From an uncultured Rhodospirillales bacterium (lineage in GTDB: Bacteria > Pseudomonadota > Alphaproteobacteria > Acetobacterales > Acetobacteraceae): a stretch of DNA of 13,581 nucleotides. Of the stretch, positions 1 to 7,134 are shown one piece after another; position 1 is the first letter of the stretch, and the number at the start of each line of letters is the position of its first letter. Location: assembly GCA_903844785.1 (NCBI GenBank), contig CAIMVB010000279.1, forward strand, positions 1-13,581, given 5' to 3'. The notes beneath the pieces were generated by a model. It was not told where the DNA came from, did not search any database, and saw only the letters and a program-made list of their open reading frames with translations. The position numbers and the translations under genes were made by a program.

Positions 1-454
1 CCCGGAAAATGCGTTCGCTTTCCAGGATGAAGCGTTCAAAACCTGCGCTATCTTGCGGCGCTATCCGCGCAACTTCGGCCCGCGTGACGTCAAGATCTGC
101 AGAACAGCGCATGACTTCGCCATCATCAAAGCGGATCAGATAGAAGGGATCCATCGCGCGCAGATCAATATCCTGCGCCAGATCACGCCCGGCCAGTGCC
201 CATAGTTCATCCAGCAAATAGGGTGCGGTGATGATGGTGGGGCCAGCATCAAAGGTAAAGCCATCCTGCCGAAAAACATAGGCGCGCCCGCCTGGCGCAT
301 CGAGCTTTTCCAGAATTGTCACGCGCCAACCACGGGCACCAAGCCGCACCGCAGCGGCCAATCCACCAAAGCCGGAACCGATCACAATGGCATGCGGGCG
401 CGGGTCTGTGGTGCTTTCCATCATGTTCGTTTCAGACTGCATATTATCCAACAT
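1..454 (-). CDS. crtI: Phytoene desaturase CrtI, N-terminal part (cut by window edge)
   Basis: CrtI removes hydrogens from phytoene stepwise, with FAD, to give neurosporene or lycopene at the membrane. About 151 codons are present; the rest lies left of the window. The N-terminus shows the FAD dinucleotide-binding motif AIVIGSGFGGLAAAVRLG, then an E-K-L-D-A-P-G-G-R-A stretch and FDAGPTIIT, followed by DPFYLIRFDDGE, all typical of CrtI rather than CrtD. In-frame ATGs occur at 454, 442, 424 and 421, and none has a strong Shine-Dalgarno sequence. The longest frame is given, but 424 or 421 would leave about ten residues before the Rossmann strand, as in known CrtI proteins. It follows pufC, behind two terminators, so it probably has its own promoter. 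No perfect TGT-N12-ACA operator is seen in front of it. In many phototrophs crtI is next to crtB; here crtB is about 11 kb away. Confidence 0.9.
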   Translation of the reverse strand, partial: MLDNMQSETNMMESTTDPRPHAIVIGSGFGGLAAAVRLGARGWRVTILEKLDAPGGRAYVFRQDGFTFDAGPTIITAPYLLDELWALAGRDLAQDIDLRAMDPFYLIRFDDGEVMRCSADLDVTRAEVARIAPQDSAGFERFILESERIFR

Positions 455-477
455 GAAACACCATATTAAAGTCTCGG

Positions 478-508
478 AAAAGGAAAACCTCCGCGCGATA
501 CGCGGAGG
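478..508 (-). terminator. Second intrinsic terminator after pufC
   Basis: A perfect 8-bp stem (CCTCCGCG at 488-495, CGCGGAGG at 501-508) with a five-base loop. Read on the minus strand, it is followed directly by TTTTCCTTTT. It lies between pufC and crtI, downstream of another terminator, and would stop residual puf transcripts. The interrupted T tract makes it the weaker of the two. Confidence 0.7.
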
Positions 509-520
509 CCCCAAACCTTA

Positions 521-555
521 CGCAAAAAAGCAGGGCGGGATCATTCATCCCGCCC
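521..555 (-). terminator. Intrinsic terminator of the puf operon
   Basis: A perfect 8-bp GC-rich stem (GGGCGGGA at 533-540 and TCCCGCCC at 548-555, seven-base loop), followed on the minus strand by CTGCTTTTTT. It begins only a few bases after the pufC stop codon and is the likely main 3' end of the bch-puf transcript. Confidence 0.85.
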
Positions 556-562
556 AAGCCAA

Positions 563-1642
563 TTATCGCGGCGTTGCATCGGCGGAACGAAGCGGGCCTT
601 GATTGACCTGCTTCAGTTCCGGGAAGTCACGCAGCATGGGCGCACCATTCAGCGGACGGTTCACGCCCTGGTGGCAGGTGGCGCAATTCACCTTCAGCGC
701 ATCACCCATTGCACCCAAGCGCGGGCCATGCGGGCCTTCCGCCGGGCCATTCGGATTCTGCGCCCAAAGCGGCTTCAGCGGCTCGATGTAAGACATGTTG
801 ATGTCCCGCACCATGCGGATGCCGTACCAGGCAGTTGTCTGCGCCGGCGGGCTTTGCGTCCTCCATTCAGCGAAGGACCGGCTGTTATGGCAATGGGTGC
901 AATTCACGCCGAGCGACGTGGAGATATGCATCATCAGCCCATAGGTCCATTCCGTCGTCATGATACTCTGACTATTCCGCCCGGGCAGCGAGGTTGTGCT
1001 GATGTTGCGGATTTCCGCGTCACCAAGCAGGAAGGGCGTGAAGGGATCCGAAGGCAGAGAACTCTCACCCACCGAGGAGGCAGGATGATTCTGCCCACGC
1101 GGCGCCTGCAAGCCAGCGCGACTATTCGGTTCCGTTGACCAAACCATAGTTGGCACTGCATTACCGCGGTGGCAGGTATAGCAGGTGACACCGGTCTGCC
1201 CGACATGCGTCGCCCATTCCGAATTGATCTTATGCGTCATCTGCAACATGCGTCGGGCGACAACTTTGGTATAGACTTCGTCGGACGCCATATTCTCGAC
1301 ATTGTGGCAATAGCCGCAGCCCTGATTGGGCGCGATCCATTCGGTCATCACAATCATCAGGCGATTGAATTGCGCCGCGCTGAGATCACGCAGGACCTGC
1401 ACATTCTCGTAGGTCTCATGCGCCTTCGGACCATCGGTTTCAGCCGCTTCAGGTGCTTCCGGTACCTGATTGGCCGCAAGCCGCGCGGGGATAGTGCGTG
1501 GGTTTTGCACATCCCCCATCGAGAGCCCGCGGAAGCCGCCTTGTGAGGACAGAACCGGTGGACGTTCAAAGGTGGTGACAAAGATCACCCCGCAAAGCAG
1601 CGCCGCTACAGCAGCGGCGATGCTAAGTGAAAACCTGCTCAT
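563..1642 (-). CDS. pufC: Reaction centre tetrahaem cytochrome c subunit PufC
   Basis: PufC sits on the periplasmic face of the reaction centre and re-reduces the photo-oxidised special pair, taking electrons from soluble carriers. Of 359 residues, four CxxCH haem-binding motifs start at C109, C154, C248 and C320, the number expected for this family. The H146 region (ATHVGQTG) matches the distal histidine site of the Blastochloris cytochrome, and Met residues before each motif (for example M132 in RRMLQM, M237/M238 in GLMMH) are likely axial ligands. GFRGLSMG at residues 36-43 is the conserved start of the mature domain. The N-terminus has a hydrophobic segment (about residues 7-23) but no convincing lipobox, so it is probably held by an uncleaved membrane anchor rather than lipid. 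Its ATG overlaps the pufM stop (ATGA), implying translational coupling. It is the last gene before the terminators. Confidence 0.97.
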   Translation of the reverse strand: MSRFSLSIAAAVAALLCGVIFVTTFERPPVLSSQGGFRGLSMGDVQNPRTIPARLAANQVPEAPEAAETDGPKAHETYENVQVLRDLSAAQFNRLMIVMTEWIAPNQGCGYCHNVENMASDEVYTKVVARRMLQMTHKINSEWATHVGQTGVTCYTCHRGNAVPTMVWSTEPNSRAGLQAPRGQNHPASSVGESSLPSDPFTPFLLGDAEIRNISTTSLPGRNSQSIMTTEWTYGLMMHISTSLGVNCTHCHNSRSFAEWRTQSPPAQTTAWYGIRMVRDINMSYIEPLKPLWAQNPNGPAEGPHGPRLGAMGDALKVNCATCHQGVNRPLNGAPMLRDFPELKQVNQGPLRSADATPR

Positions 1643-2619
1643 CGCGGCGCTCCTTGTACGATGGAGGGATCAACAACGGGCGTCCAGGGCATGGTGTAGG
1701 CCGGCGCGAAGTGCCGATCCACGGCCCAGAGATACCAATTATCCACGACCGTGCCGGTCAGCAGAATGCCGATCCCGCCCGTGACGGGGCAAAGGAAGGC
1801 AAACCACCAAGCCCAGCGGTGGATGCTTTCGAAAGTGGCGTTGAAGCCCATGGTCCAGCGCCAGAACAACCCACCACGTTCCGCCGCCGTGCCACGATCA
1901 AGCGTCTGTTCAATTTCACGCTCACCACCATAGCGGCCGAGGGCCAGAATGGTCGCGGCATGCATCGCAAAGAGCAGCACTGAACCGTAGAGGAAGACGA
2001 TCGAAAGCGCATGGAAGGGATTGTAGAAAAGATTGCCGTAGCGGATTGAGAAAGCCGCCGTCCAGTCCAGATGCGGGAAGATGCCGAAGGGTACTGCTTC
2101 GCTCCAGCTTCCCATGGCAACCGGGCGAATAAAGCCCAGCACCAGGTACAGCCAGATGGCGCCAGCAAAAGCCCAAGCCACATGCGTGCCCATGCCAAGC
2201 TCACGTGCGCGGCGATAGGTACGCACCCACCAGAGGAGCATGGAAAGCGTCAGGAAGAAGCCGGCCACAATCCACCAGCCGCCCTTGTTCAGGGGCGGAA
2301 TGCGCAAGCCATATTCCGGCGGCGGCGGTTCAAGCGCCAGCCAGAAAAGCTGACGGATGAATTCGCTCAGGTTCCAATTCACCGAGGCCAACATATTGAG
2401 CCCGATGATCTCAAAGGCGATGAAGCCAAAGAGAAGCGAGAGCATGCCAAGGTAACCAAGATAGAAAGGACCTATCTGTGCGTCACCAAGGCGCCCGAAA
2501 AGATGCACCTCACTTGGTGTGCCTTCGCGCGGTGAATTATCCGCCGGCAGCGGCACACCAGGGTAAGGCGCTGGGCCACGCACCTGTATCCGGGTGAAGA
2601 TATTCTGATATTCGGCCAT
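1639..2619 (-). CDS. pufM: Photosynthetic reaction centre subunit M
   Basis: The M subunit pairs with L in the inner membrane to hold the special-pair bacteriochlorophylls, bacteriopheophytins, quinones and non-haem iron. Its 326 residues include the expected ligands: H183 (accessory BChl), H203 (special pair, in NPFHALS), and H220, E235 and H267 as iron ligands (motifs [24 protein letters not shown]). Five membrane helices are apparent. D46, in RLGDAQIG, takes the place of Asn M44 of Rhodobacter and pairs with Asn at L213 (see pufL). The C-terminus runs about 20 residues past the VVDNWYLW region; such a tail is typical of reaction centres that carry PufC. The start ATG follows GGGAGGG, and pufL ends 21 bases upstream. 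The stop overlaps the pufC start. Confidence 0.98.
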   Translation of the reverse strand: MAEYQNIFTRIQVRGPAPYPGVPLPADNSPREGTPSEVHLFGRLGDAQIGPFYLGYLGMLSLLFGFIAFEIIGLNMLASVNWNLSEFIRQLFWLALEPPPPEYGLRIPPLNKGGWWIVAGFFLTLSMLLWWVRTYRRARELGMGTHVAWAFAGAIWLYLVLGFIRPVAMGSWSEAVPFGIFPHLDWTAAFSIRYGNLFYNPFHALSIVFLYGSVLLFAMHAATILALGRYGGEREIEQTLDRGTAAERGGLFWRWTMGFNATFESIHRWAWWFAFLCPVTGGIGILLTGTVVDNWYLWAVDRHFAPAYTMPWTPVVDPSIVQGAPR

Positions 2620-2640
2620 GGGATTTTTCCCTCCCCTCGC

Positions 2641-3465
2641 CTAGCGCCAAATCGGCAGGTTAAGCCACCAGCCCCACCATTCGGGCCAGCCGCGGGTCCA
2701 GAACGGACCACTGATCACGATGCAGATCGCACTCCAAATCCCGGCTGACAGGGCAAGGAAAAGACCCAAGCGATGGATACCAAGCGTGCCGATCGAATAA
2801 CCGATCAGATCACGGAAGAAGGTATTCTCATGCTCGGCGGTCTTCACCGGTTCACCTTCCGGCGGATTAAGCGCCGACAGAACCAATGCACCATGCAGCG
2901 ACAGCGCAAGCACCGTGGTGAAGAAGAAGGTCACCGCGATCATATGCGCTGGGTTGTAATGGAAGTGCAGATATTGATAGCCGACATTGGACACCCAATC
3001 GAGGTGACTCCAAATGCCATAGGGGAAACCATGTCCCCATGCGCCCATCAACACCGGCCGGATCACGACCAGCGTGAAATAGGCGAAAACCGCAACACCA
3101 TAGGCAATGGGAATGTGATACCCCATACCCAGCTTGCGTGAAATTTCTGCCTGCCGCAGCGCCCAGGAAACGAAAGCGCCCAAGGCACAGATGGTGATCA
3201 TCTGCCACAGCCCACCTTCGCGCATGGGCGCCAGGCGTAAGCCGTATTTGAGATCCGGCGGCGCGATATTGATCAGCCAGGGATTCCATGTCCCGCCAAT
3301 CGCCGCGCCGTAGAGGATCAGGGCGGTTCCGACAAAGCTGAAAAACGCGCAGGTCACGCCAAAGAAACCAACGTAGAAAGGCCCTATCCAGAAATCGAAC
3401 AGGTCACCCCCTATTATGGTTCCGCCGCGGACGCGGTATTTCCGCTCAAAACTTAACATCGCCAT
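2641..3465 (-). CDS. pufL: Photosynthetic reaction centre subunit L
   Basis: The L subunit carries the active electron-transfer branch and much of the QB site. Its 274 residues begin [16 protein letters not shown], matching the family start, and an AGGAG lies about ten bases upstream. Visible ligands are H154 (accessory BChl, SHLDW), H169 (hydrogen bond to the special pair), H174 (special pair Mg, NPAHM), and H191 and H231 (iron). E213 is the proton donor known as GluL212. The next residue is N214, that is L213 Asn instead of the Asp of Rhodobacter; the matching change in PufM (D46) makes this a Blastochloris viridis/Rhodospirillum-type proton path. It is separated from pufA by a 128-base gap with stem-loops, which probably sets the LH1 to reaction-centre ratio. 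Confidence 0.98.
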   Translation of the reverse strand: MAMLSFERKYRVRGGTIIGGDLFDFWIGPFYVGFFGVTCAFFSFVGTALILYGAAIGGTWNPWLINIAPPDLKYGLRLAPMREGGLWQMITICALGAFVSWALRQAEISRKLGMGYHIPIAYGVAVFAYFTLVVIRPVLMGAWGHGFPYGIWSHLDWVSNVGYQYLHFHYNPAHMIAVTFFFTTVLALSLHGALVLSALNPPEGEPVKTAEHENTFFRDLIGYSIGTLGIHRLGLFLALSAGIWSAICIVISGPFWTRGWPEWWGWWLNLPIWR

Positions 3466-3484
3466 CGCTTGATGCTCCTCTCCC

Positions 3485-3503
3485 GACGGGGGCTTTGCCC
3501 GTC
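3485..3503 (-). other. Stem-loop 1 in the pufA-pufL gap, next to pufL
   Basis: GACGGG (3485-3490) pairs with CCCGTC (3498-3503) around a seven-base loop. It lies just before the pufL ribosome binding site. It is the weakest of the three stems in this gap and could influence pufL translation or mark an mRNA processing point. Confidence 0.45.
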
Positions 3504-3529
3504 TGGCGGTCCCTCATGATGTTTTGTGC

Positions 3530-3557
3530 GGGCGAGGCAGTTTCGGCTGCCTCGCCC
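3530..3557 (-). other. Stem-loop 2 in the pufA-pufL gap
   Basis: A perfect 11-bp stem, GGGCGAGGCAG (3530-3540) with CTGCCTCGCCC (3547-3557), around a six-base loop. On the minus strand no T tract follows (GCACAAAACATC), so it is not a standard terminator. In Rhodobacter, hairpins at this place protect the pufBA segment from 3'-to-5' decay, giving more LH1 than reaction centre. The same role is inferred here. Confidence 0.8.
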
Positions 3558-3568
3558 AATTCGCTGAA

Positions 3569-3586
3569 GCGCGGCCAAGGCCGCGC
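3569..3586 (-). other. Stem-loop 3 in the pufA-pufL gap, next to pufA
   Basis: GCGCGGCC (3569-3576) pairs with GGCCGCGC (3579-3586), effectively a 7-bp stem with a four-base loop. It begins a few bases after the pufA stop codon, which fits a 3' stabiliser of the pufBA message. No T tract follows. Confidence 0.65.
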
Positions 3587-3593
3587 CCCGTGC

Positions 3594-3773
3594 TTAACCA
3601 CCCAGCTTTTGGCCGGGGGTATACGTCGGCGCTGTTGCGCACCAACCAAGATGATCGCAGTAACGCGGCGAGCTCAGAACAGCGAAGTGAATCACTGCTG
3701 CGATCGCCACCACACCAGCCGCGCCGAGAAACCCGACACGACGAGCGTCAATCACCATCCACATTTTATGCAT
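3594..3773 (-). CDS. pufA: Light-harvesting 1 alpha polypeptide
   Basis: PufA is the inner-ring polypeptide of LH1, a single-span membrane protein that binds BChl and carotenoid around the reaction centre. The frame reads MHKMWMVIDARR, then a hydrophobic helix (about residues 13-33), with H29 in AAVIHFAVL as the BChl magnesium ligand. An in-frame ATG nine bases upstream (3782) lies one base after GGAG, too close to be used; the ATG at 3773 is about ten bases from it and matches LH1-alpha N-termini, so 59 residues are given. The periplasmic tail has two cysteines, C39 and C45, flanking W44, which is uncommon in my experience of the family. It is 62 bases downstream of pufB. Confidence 0.93.
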   Translation of the reverse strand: MHKMWMVIDARRVGFLGAAGVVAIAAVIHFAVLSSPRYCDHLGWCATAPTYTPGQKLGG

Positions 3774-3835
3774 ATCGAACATTCTCCTTTCCTTCGCTCC
3801 AGATCTCAGGAATTTCCCTCAACCCGGAACATCCT

Positions 3836-4012
3836 TCAGAAGAAACGCCAGTCGGGCGGAACCACTTGTCCAGTATAGACAAGCGGACGCCACAACCAGA
3901 CGAGAATATGCGCACCCATGGAAGCGAAGATCGAGAAAGCCCATCCCTGGACCACCAAGTTGTGGACTTCCTTCGCCTGAGCTTCCGTCAGGCGCGTTTT
4001 AGTGTCGGCCAT
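3836..4012 (-). CDS. pufB: Light-harvesting 1 beta polypeptide
   Basis: PufB is the outer-ring LH1 polypeptide. Its 58 residues show LTEAQAKEVHNLV, the usual N-terminal region with the conserved H17, one membrane helix, and GAHILVWLWRPL, where H35 binds BChl. After WRPL there is a tail VYTGQVVPPDWRFF. The ATG at 4012 has a GGAGG exactly seven bases upstream (4020-4024), which decides it over a TTG two codons earlier. The A of this ATG is shared with the TAA stop of the small upstream frame (TAATG), so translation of the two may be coupled. Confidence 0.95.
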   Translation of the reverse strand: MADTKTRLTEAQAKEVHNLVVQGWAFSIFASMGAHILVWLWRPLVYTGQVVPPDWRFF

Positions 4013-4176
4013 TAGCAAACCTCCGACTTGGCCTTACGGCCATTACCGCGTCCACCCGCGCGGCAGGGACGGCAGAGGCGGAAGTCCGCCCAAGCCTTCT
4101 TATCCTCGGAGACGTCCCGACAGCGGTGACCGCGGTCCGTTCGCAGACAAGATTCGGAATGGCGAAGGGGCGTCAT
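4012..4176 (-). CDS. Unrecognised 54-residue basic, Cys-containing small protein between bchZ and pufB
   Basis: I do not recognise this protein. The frame fills the bchZ-pufB gap precisely: its ATG overlaps the bchZ stop (ATGA), a GGAGG lies seven bases upstream (4184-4188), and its TAA overlaps the pufB ATG (TAATG). About two thirds of its codons end in G or C. The product has ten Arg, four Lys and five Cys (C10, C19, C35, C38, C54), with a CRPC motif at 35-38, and no membrane helix. It sits where pufQ (or pufK) lies in Rhodobacter, but PufQ is longer, has a membrane span and shares no visible motif. Possible roles are a small pigment- or assembly-related factor, or a translated leader that sets pufB expression. 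Arg-rich translations also arise by chance in GC-rich DNA, so the signal evidence counts more than the sequence. Confidence 0.5.
   Translation of the reverse strand: MTPLRHSESCLRTDRGHRCRDVSEDKKAWADFRLCRPCRAGGRGNGRKAKSEVC
4029..4090 (-). other. Two short stem-loops in the pufB leader
   Basis: GGCGG/CCGCC (4077-4081 and 4086-4090, four-base loop) and TGGCC/GGCCA (4029-4033 and 4038-4042, four-base loop). The second ends five bases before the pufB GGAGG. They could shape pufB translation or be chance structure in GC-rich DNA. They lie inside the small frame described for 4012-4176. Confidence 0.3.
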
Positions 4177-5609
4177 GCCATGACCTCCGCCAAAGTCTTT
4201 TGGACGCGCTCAGCCGTCACGCGCGGCTCCGCCGCATCGCGCGCGGCGCGTTCAACCTGTTCACGCAACCGCTTGGCTGCGGAAATGCGCAGCAGGAAGG
4301 GTTCCTGCTCCACTCGTTCATCCAGAATTGCGACCGCCGCCGCATCCCAGGGTTCGGCAGCGCGCACCGGTGTTGGTTCAACGCGGTCGAGATCAGTGCC
4401 GAGCGGCAGGATATGAAACAGCGCGTCAAACAACGCGTTGCAATATTCCTGGATGATATAGGTAGCACCGGCATAGCCCATGAAAGGCGTGCCGGTTGCA
4501 CGGCGGATGATGGCGCCGGGGAAACTCGCTGGAATATACATGGCGCGGCTTTTGATTTCCGCCGCATACATACGTTCATTATACGAACCGAACAGCACCA
4601 AAGGCGGGGTCTTGCGCAAGGCGTCGCGCACGGCTGCGTTATCTGGCTTCTGCCCCGCCATGCGCGAAAACGCGAAGGCGCAAGGAATGCCCATTTCATC
4701 ATGCAGAAAGCGTTGCAAGCCGCGCGCGTAGGTATCCGTTGCCACTACTGCGAAGGAAGCCGAGGCATAGAAATCCTGCGTCACGCTGCGCCACAAATCC
4801 CAAAGCGGCTTCACCGTGGTGTGCTTTTCACGTTCGATGAAAGGTTCCGGGTCAAGCCCGGTTAATTCACCAAGCTTGCGCAGAAAATTCGTCGTCGCAA
4901 AAAGCCCAATTGGTGCCTGCAGATAAGGCCGTTCAAGTTCTTCACAAAGCTTGCGCCCAAATTCGCGATACATGCAGATATTCACATCCGCATCAGGCAG
5001 CTTCGCGATATCTTCCACATGGCTGCCCAGGGGGAAGACCAGATTGATCTCACAGCCAATACCTTCGACCAGGCGGCGAATCTCGGCCAAGTCGGATGGC
5101 ATATTAAAGGTGCCATAGATTGGGCCGATGATATTCACGCGCGGCTTTTCGCCTTCCTTGCGCGTGCGTGGCTTCGGCTTGCGGCCGCGAGAGCCAAATT
5201 CACTCCAAAGCCACATGATGGCGCGGTCCGCGGCCTGCCACTGATCCTCATCAATCGTGCGGCAGATGAAGCGCTGCAGATTGCTACCTTGCGGTGTCAC
5301 GCCGCCGCCAATCATCTCGGCGATGGAACCCGTAACAACCACGGCCGGCAATTCCGCATCTTGCGTCGCCGCCGCACGCTTCAATGCGCCTTCGGTGCCG
5401 TTCTGGGAGAGTGAATCCTCATCCAACCCAGTCACCACAATCGGCAATTCATGCGGCGGCAGCGCATCCGTGTAATGCAACACCGCCGTGACCGGCAGGT
5501 TTTCGCAGCCCACCGGCCCATCAATCACCACGCGCAGTCCACGCACTGCCGAGAAAGCATAGATCGCCCCCCAGTAGCCGCCGGCGCGATCATGATCGAG
5601 AACGAGCAT
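4173..5609 (-). CDS. bchZ: Chlorophyllide a reductase subunit Z
   Basis: BchZ forms, with BchY, the catalytic nitrogenase-MoFe-like component of chlorophyllide a oxidoreductase, which reduces the ring B C7=C8 bond using electrons from BchX. It has 478 residues. C35, in [10 protein letters not shown], corresponds to the single cysteine that BchZ gives to the [4Fe-4S] cluster shared with BchY. The middle has the nitrogenase component-1 fold features (for example [15 protein letters not shown] and [11 protein letters not shown]). The last 60 or so residues ([10 protein letters not shown]...[10 protein letters not shown]) resemble the C-terminal domain of protochlorophyllide reductase B subunits. 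The start ATG is two bases after the bchY stop. The stop overlaps the ATG of the small frame ahead of pufB. Confidence 0.97.
   Translation of the reverse strand: MLVLDHDRAGGYWGAIYAFSAVRGLRVVIDGPVGCENLPVTAVLHYTDALPPHELPIVVTGLDEDSLSQNGTEGALKRAAATQDAELPAVVVTGSIAEMIGGGVTPQGSNLQRFICRTIDEDQWQAADRAIMWLWSEFGSRGRKPKPRTRKEGEKPRVNIIGPIYGTFNMPSDLAEIRRLVEGIGCEINLVFPLGSHVEDIAKLPDADVNICMYREFGRKLCEELERPYLQAPIGLFATTNFLRKLGELTGLDPEPFIEREKHTTVKPLWDLWRSVTQDFYASASFAVVATDTYARGLQRFLHDEMGIPCAFAFSRMAGQKPDNAAVRDALRKTPPLVLFGSYNERMYAAEIKSRAMYIPASFPGAIIRRATGTPFMGYAGATYIIQEYCNALFDALFHILPLGTDLDRVEPTPVRAAEPWDAAAVAILDERVEQEPFLLRISAAKRLREQVERAARDAAEPRVTAERVQKTLAEVMA
4330..4343 (-). promoter_or_regulatory. Weak candidate RegA/PrrA-like site inside bchZ
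   Basis: On the minus strand the bases read GCGGC-GGCG-GTCGC, close to the GCGGC-N5-GTCGC consensus of the RegA/PrrA redox regulator but with four spacer bases. In Rhodobacter the puf promoter and its RegA site lie in this part of bchZ. The bases also encode Ala-Ala-Ala-Val, so a chance match is quite possible. Confidence 0.2.
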
Positions 5610-5611
5610 GC

Positions 5612-7129
5612 TCAGGTCCCCACCGCTTCTTCGGCCTTGGCCTTGGCAGCGCGCAGCTTGCGCTGACGTTCGCGAAAACCAGGTGGATCGCTCGGCTTGT
5701 CACGGAAGCCATAGCCGGCGCCATCAGGCGTACCGACGCCTTCAAAGAAGGACACCATGCGCGAAAAACGTTCGCGCCCATTGGTCTGCGCTGCGACAAT
5801 ACCCGCCATGGAAGCCGCACCCGCAGGGCCAAACAGCGGCCGGGCGGAAACCATATTCGTGAAATAAAGCGCGGGCGTCCCCATTTCCTTGGCTTTCTGC
5901 ACCAAGGGTGTTGTGCCAAGCGCCAGATCAGGCCGCGCTTCCTTCATGGCGGCGATGTCTTGTTCAAGGCTCGCGCGATACTGCACATGGCAGCCATGCG
6001 CTTCCAGCCACGCGCGATCCGCCGCACTCCATTCTGTGCGTGGCGCCGCGGTACCCACATAAGGCACTTCAGCGCCCGCTTCGATCAGCAAGCGCGCCAC
6101 CAACAATTCCGAACCTTCATAGCCAGAAACGGTGATGCGCGCCTTGACAGGATTACCCGCGAGCGCCCCGCGAATAGCGGGCAGCGCGCGTGCCTTGGCG
6201 GCTTCAATCTCAGAAGGCTTTACACCAGCGGCAGCGCCAATGGCAGAAAGCCAGGCATCCGTGCCTTCCACACCAACCGGTGCGGAACCAACAACAGGCC
6301 GGCCAGCGGCGCGGAATTCGCGAATACTGGCAGTATAGAAGGGATGAACCGCGGCCACCGCCACGCTATCCAAAGCCGCGTAAAGGTCGCGCCATTCACG
6401 CGCTGGCGTTTGCGGCGCAAGGGTCAGCCCCATGGGCTGGATCAACGCACCAATTCCTGGCGGATCGGCTGGAAATAACTCGCCAATCACCGCGATGCTG
6501 CGTTGATCCAGTGCGTAATCGCGTGGCCTTGCTACCGGACCAGCCTCAGCCTCATTGCGCGCGTAGCGCAACATGGCGCCCGCCAGCACATCCTTGGCCT
6601 CTGCATGGGTCGGCACACCAAAGCCCGGCACATCAATGCCAATGACGCGCACGCCATTGATTTGCTTCGGCAGCAGTTCAAGCGGCACGCCGGAAGCTGT
6701 GGGCACACAGAGATTGGTGACGATGACCGCGTCATAATCTTCTGGCTTCGCCAGATCATGTACCGCGTCGCGAATATCTTCAAAAAGCTTACCGGTGACA
6801 AGCGTTTCCGAATTGAAGGGCACATAGCCCACCGTACGGCGCGCGCCATAGAAATGGCTGGTGAAAGTCAGCCCATAGACACAGCAAGCACTACCAGAAA
6901 GGATCGTCGCCACACGGCGCATCCGCAGCCCAACACGCAAGGACCCAAAGGCCGGGCACATGGATTGCGGCTGATCATGCGGCCCGCGCGGGTAATCAGC
7001 GGCGAGCTTATCCATCACTTCGGATTTGCCAGCAGCACGCGCGGCAGCATCCAGCGTTTCCCGCCCACCATGGCAGGCAGTGCCATCAGTAGCGGCAGCA
7101 GGCGGCGATGGAGGGGGGAGCGTGTCCAT
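5612..7129 (-). CDS. bchY: Chlorophyllide a reductase subunit Y
   Basis: BchY is the other half of the catalytic component of chlorophyllide a oxidoreductase; it supplies most ligands of the [4Fe-4S] cluster and part of the substrate site. From the ATG at 7129 it has 505 residues. Candidate cluster cysteines are C58 (SMCPAFG), C82 or C83 (SGSACCVYG) and C141 ([10 protein letters not shown]), in the pattern reported for BchY. A TTG three codons upstream (7138) overlaps the bchX stop as TTGA and is an alternative start; I prefer the ATG, since neither has a strong ribosome binding site at good spacing. The gene is tightly packed between bchX and bchZ, fitting co-expression of the three subunits. 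Confidence 0.96.
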   Translation of the reverse strand: MDTLPPPSPPAAATDGTACHGGRETLDAAARAAGKSEVMDKLAADYPRGPHDQPQSMCPAFGSLRVGLRMRRVATILSGSACCVYGLTFTSHFYGARRTVGYVPFNSETLVTGKLFEDIRDAVHDLAKPEDYDAVIVTNLCVPTASGVPLELLPKQINGVRVIGIDVPGFGVPTHAEAKDVLAGAMLRYARNEAEAGPVARPRDYALDQRSIAVIGELFPADPPGIGALIQPMGLTLAPQTPAREWRDLYAALDSVAVAAVHPFYTASIREFRAAGRPVVGSAPVGVEGTDAWLSAIGAAAGVKPSEIEAAKARALPAIRGALAGNPVKARITVSGYEGSELLVARLLIEAGAEVPYVGTAAPRTEWSAADRAWLEAHGCHVQYRASLEQDIAAMKEARPDLALGTTPLVQKAKEMGTPALYFTNMVSARPLFGPAGAASMAGIVAAQTNGRERFSRMVSFFEGVGTPDGAGYGFRDKPSDPPGFRERQRKLRAAKAKAEEAVGT

Positions 7130-7134
7130 TTCGC

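Noticed and set aside
424..441. TGT-N12-GCA near the crtI start as a PpsR operator
   Set aside because: One half-site is wrong, the GACA/TGTC extensions are lacking, and it lies inside or against the coding start.
4012..4176. The small frame as PufQ
   Set aside because: PufQ is about 20 residues longer, has one hydrophobic membrane span and no Cys-rich basic character. Only the position agrees.
4002..4865. Plus-strand 287-codon open frame opposite bchZ and the pufB leader
   Set aside because: It is antisense to the well-supported bchZ, has no recognisable domain, and its composition is what GC-rich antisense frames give.
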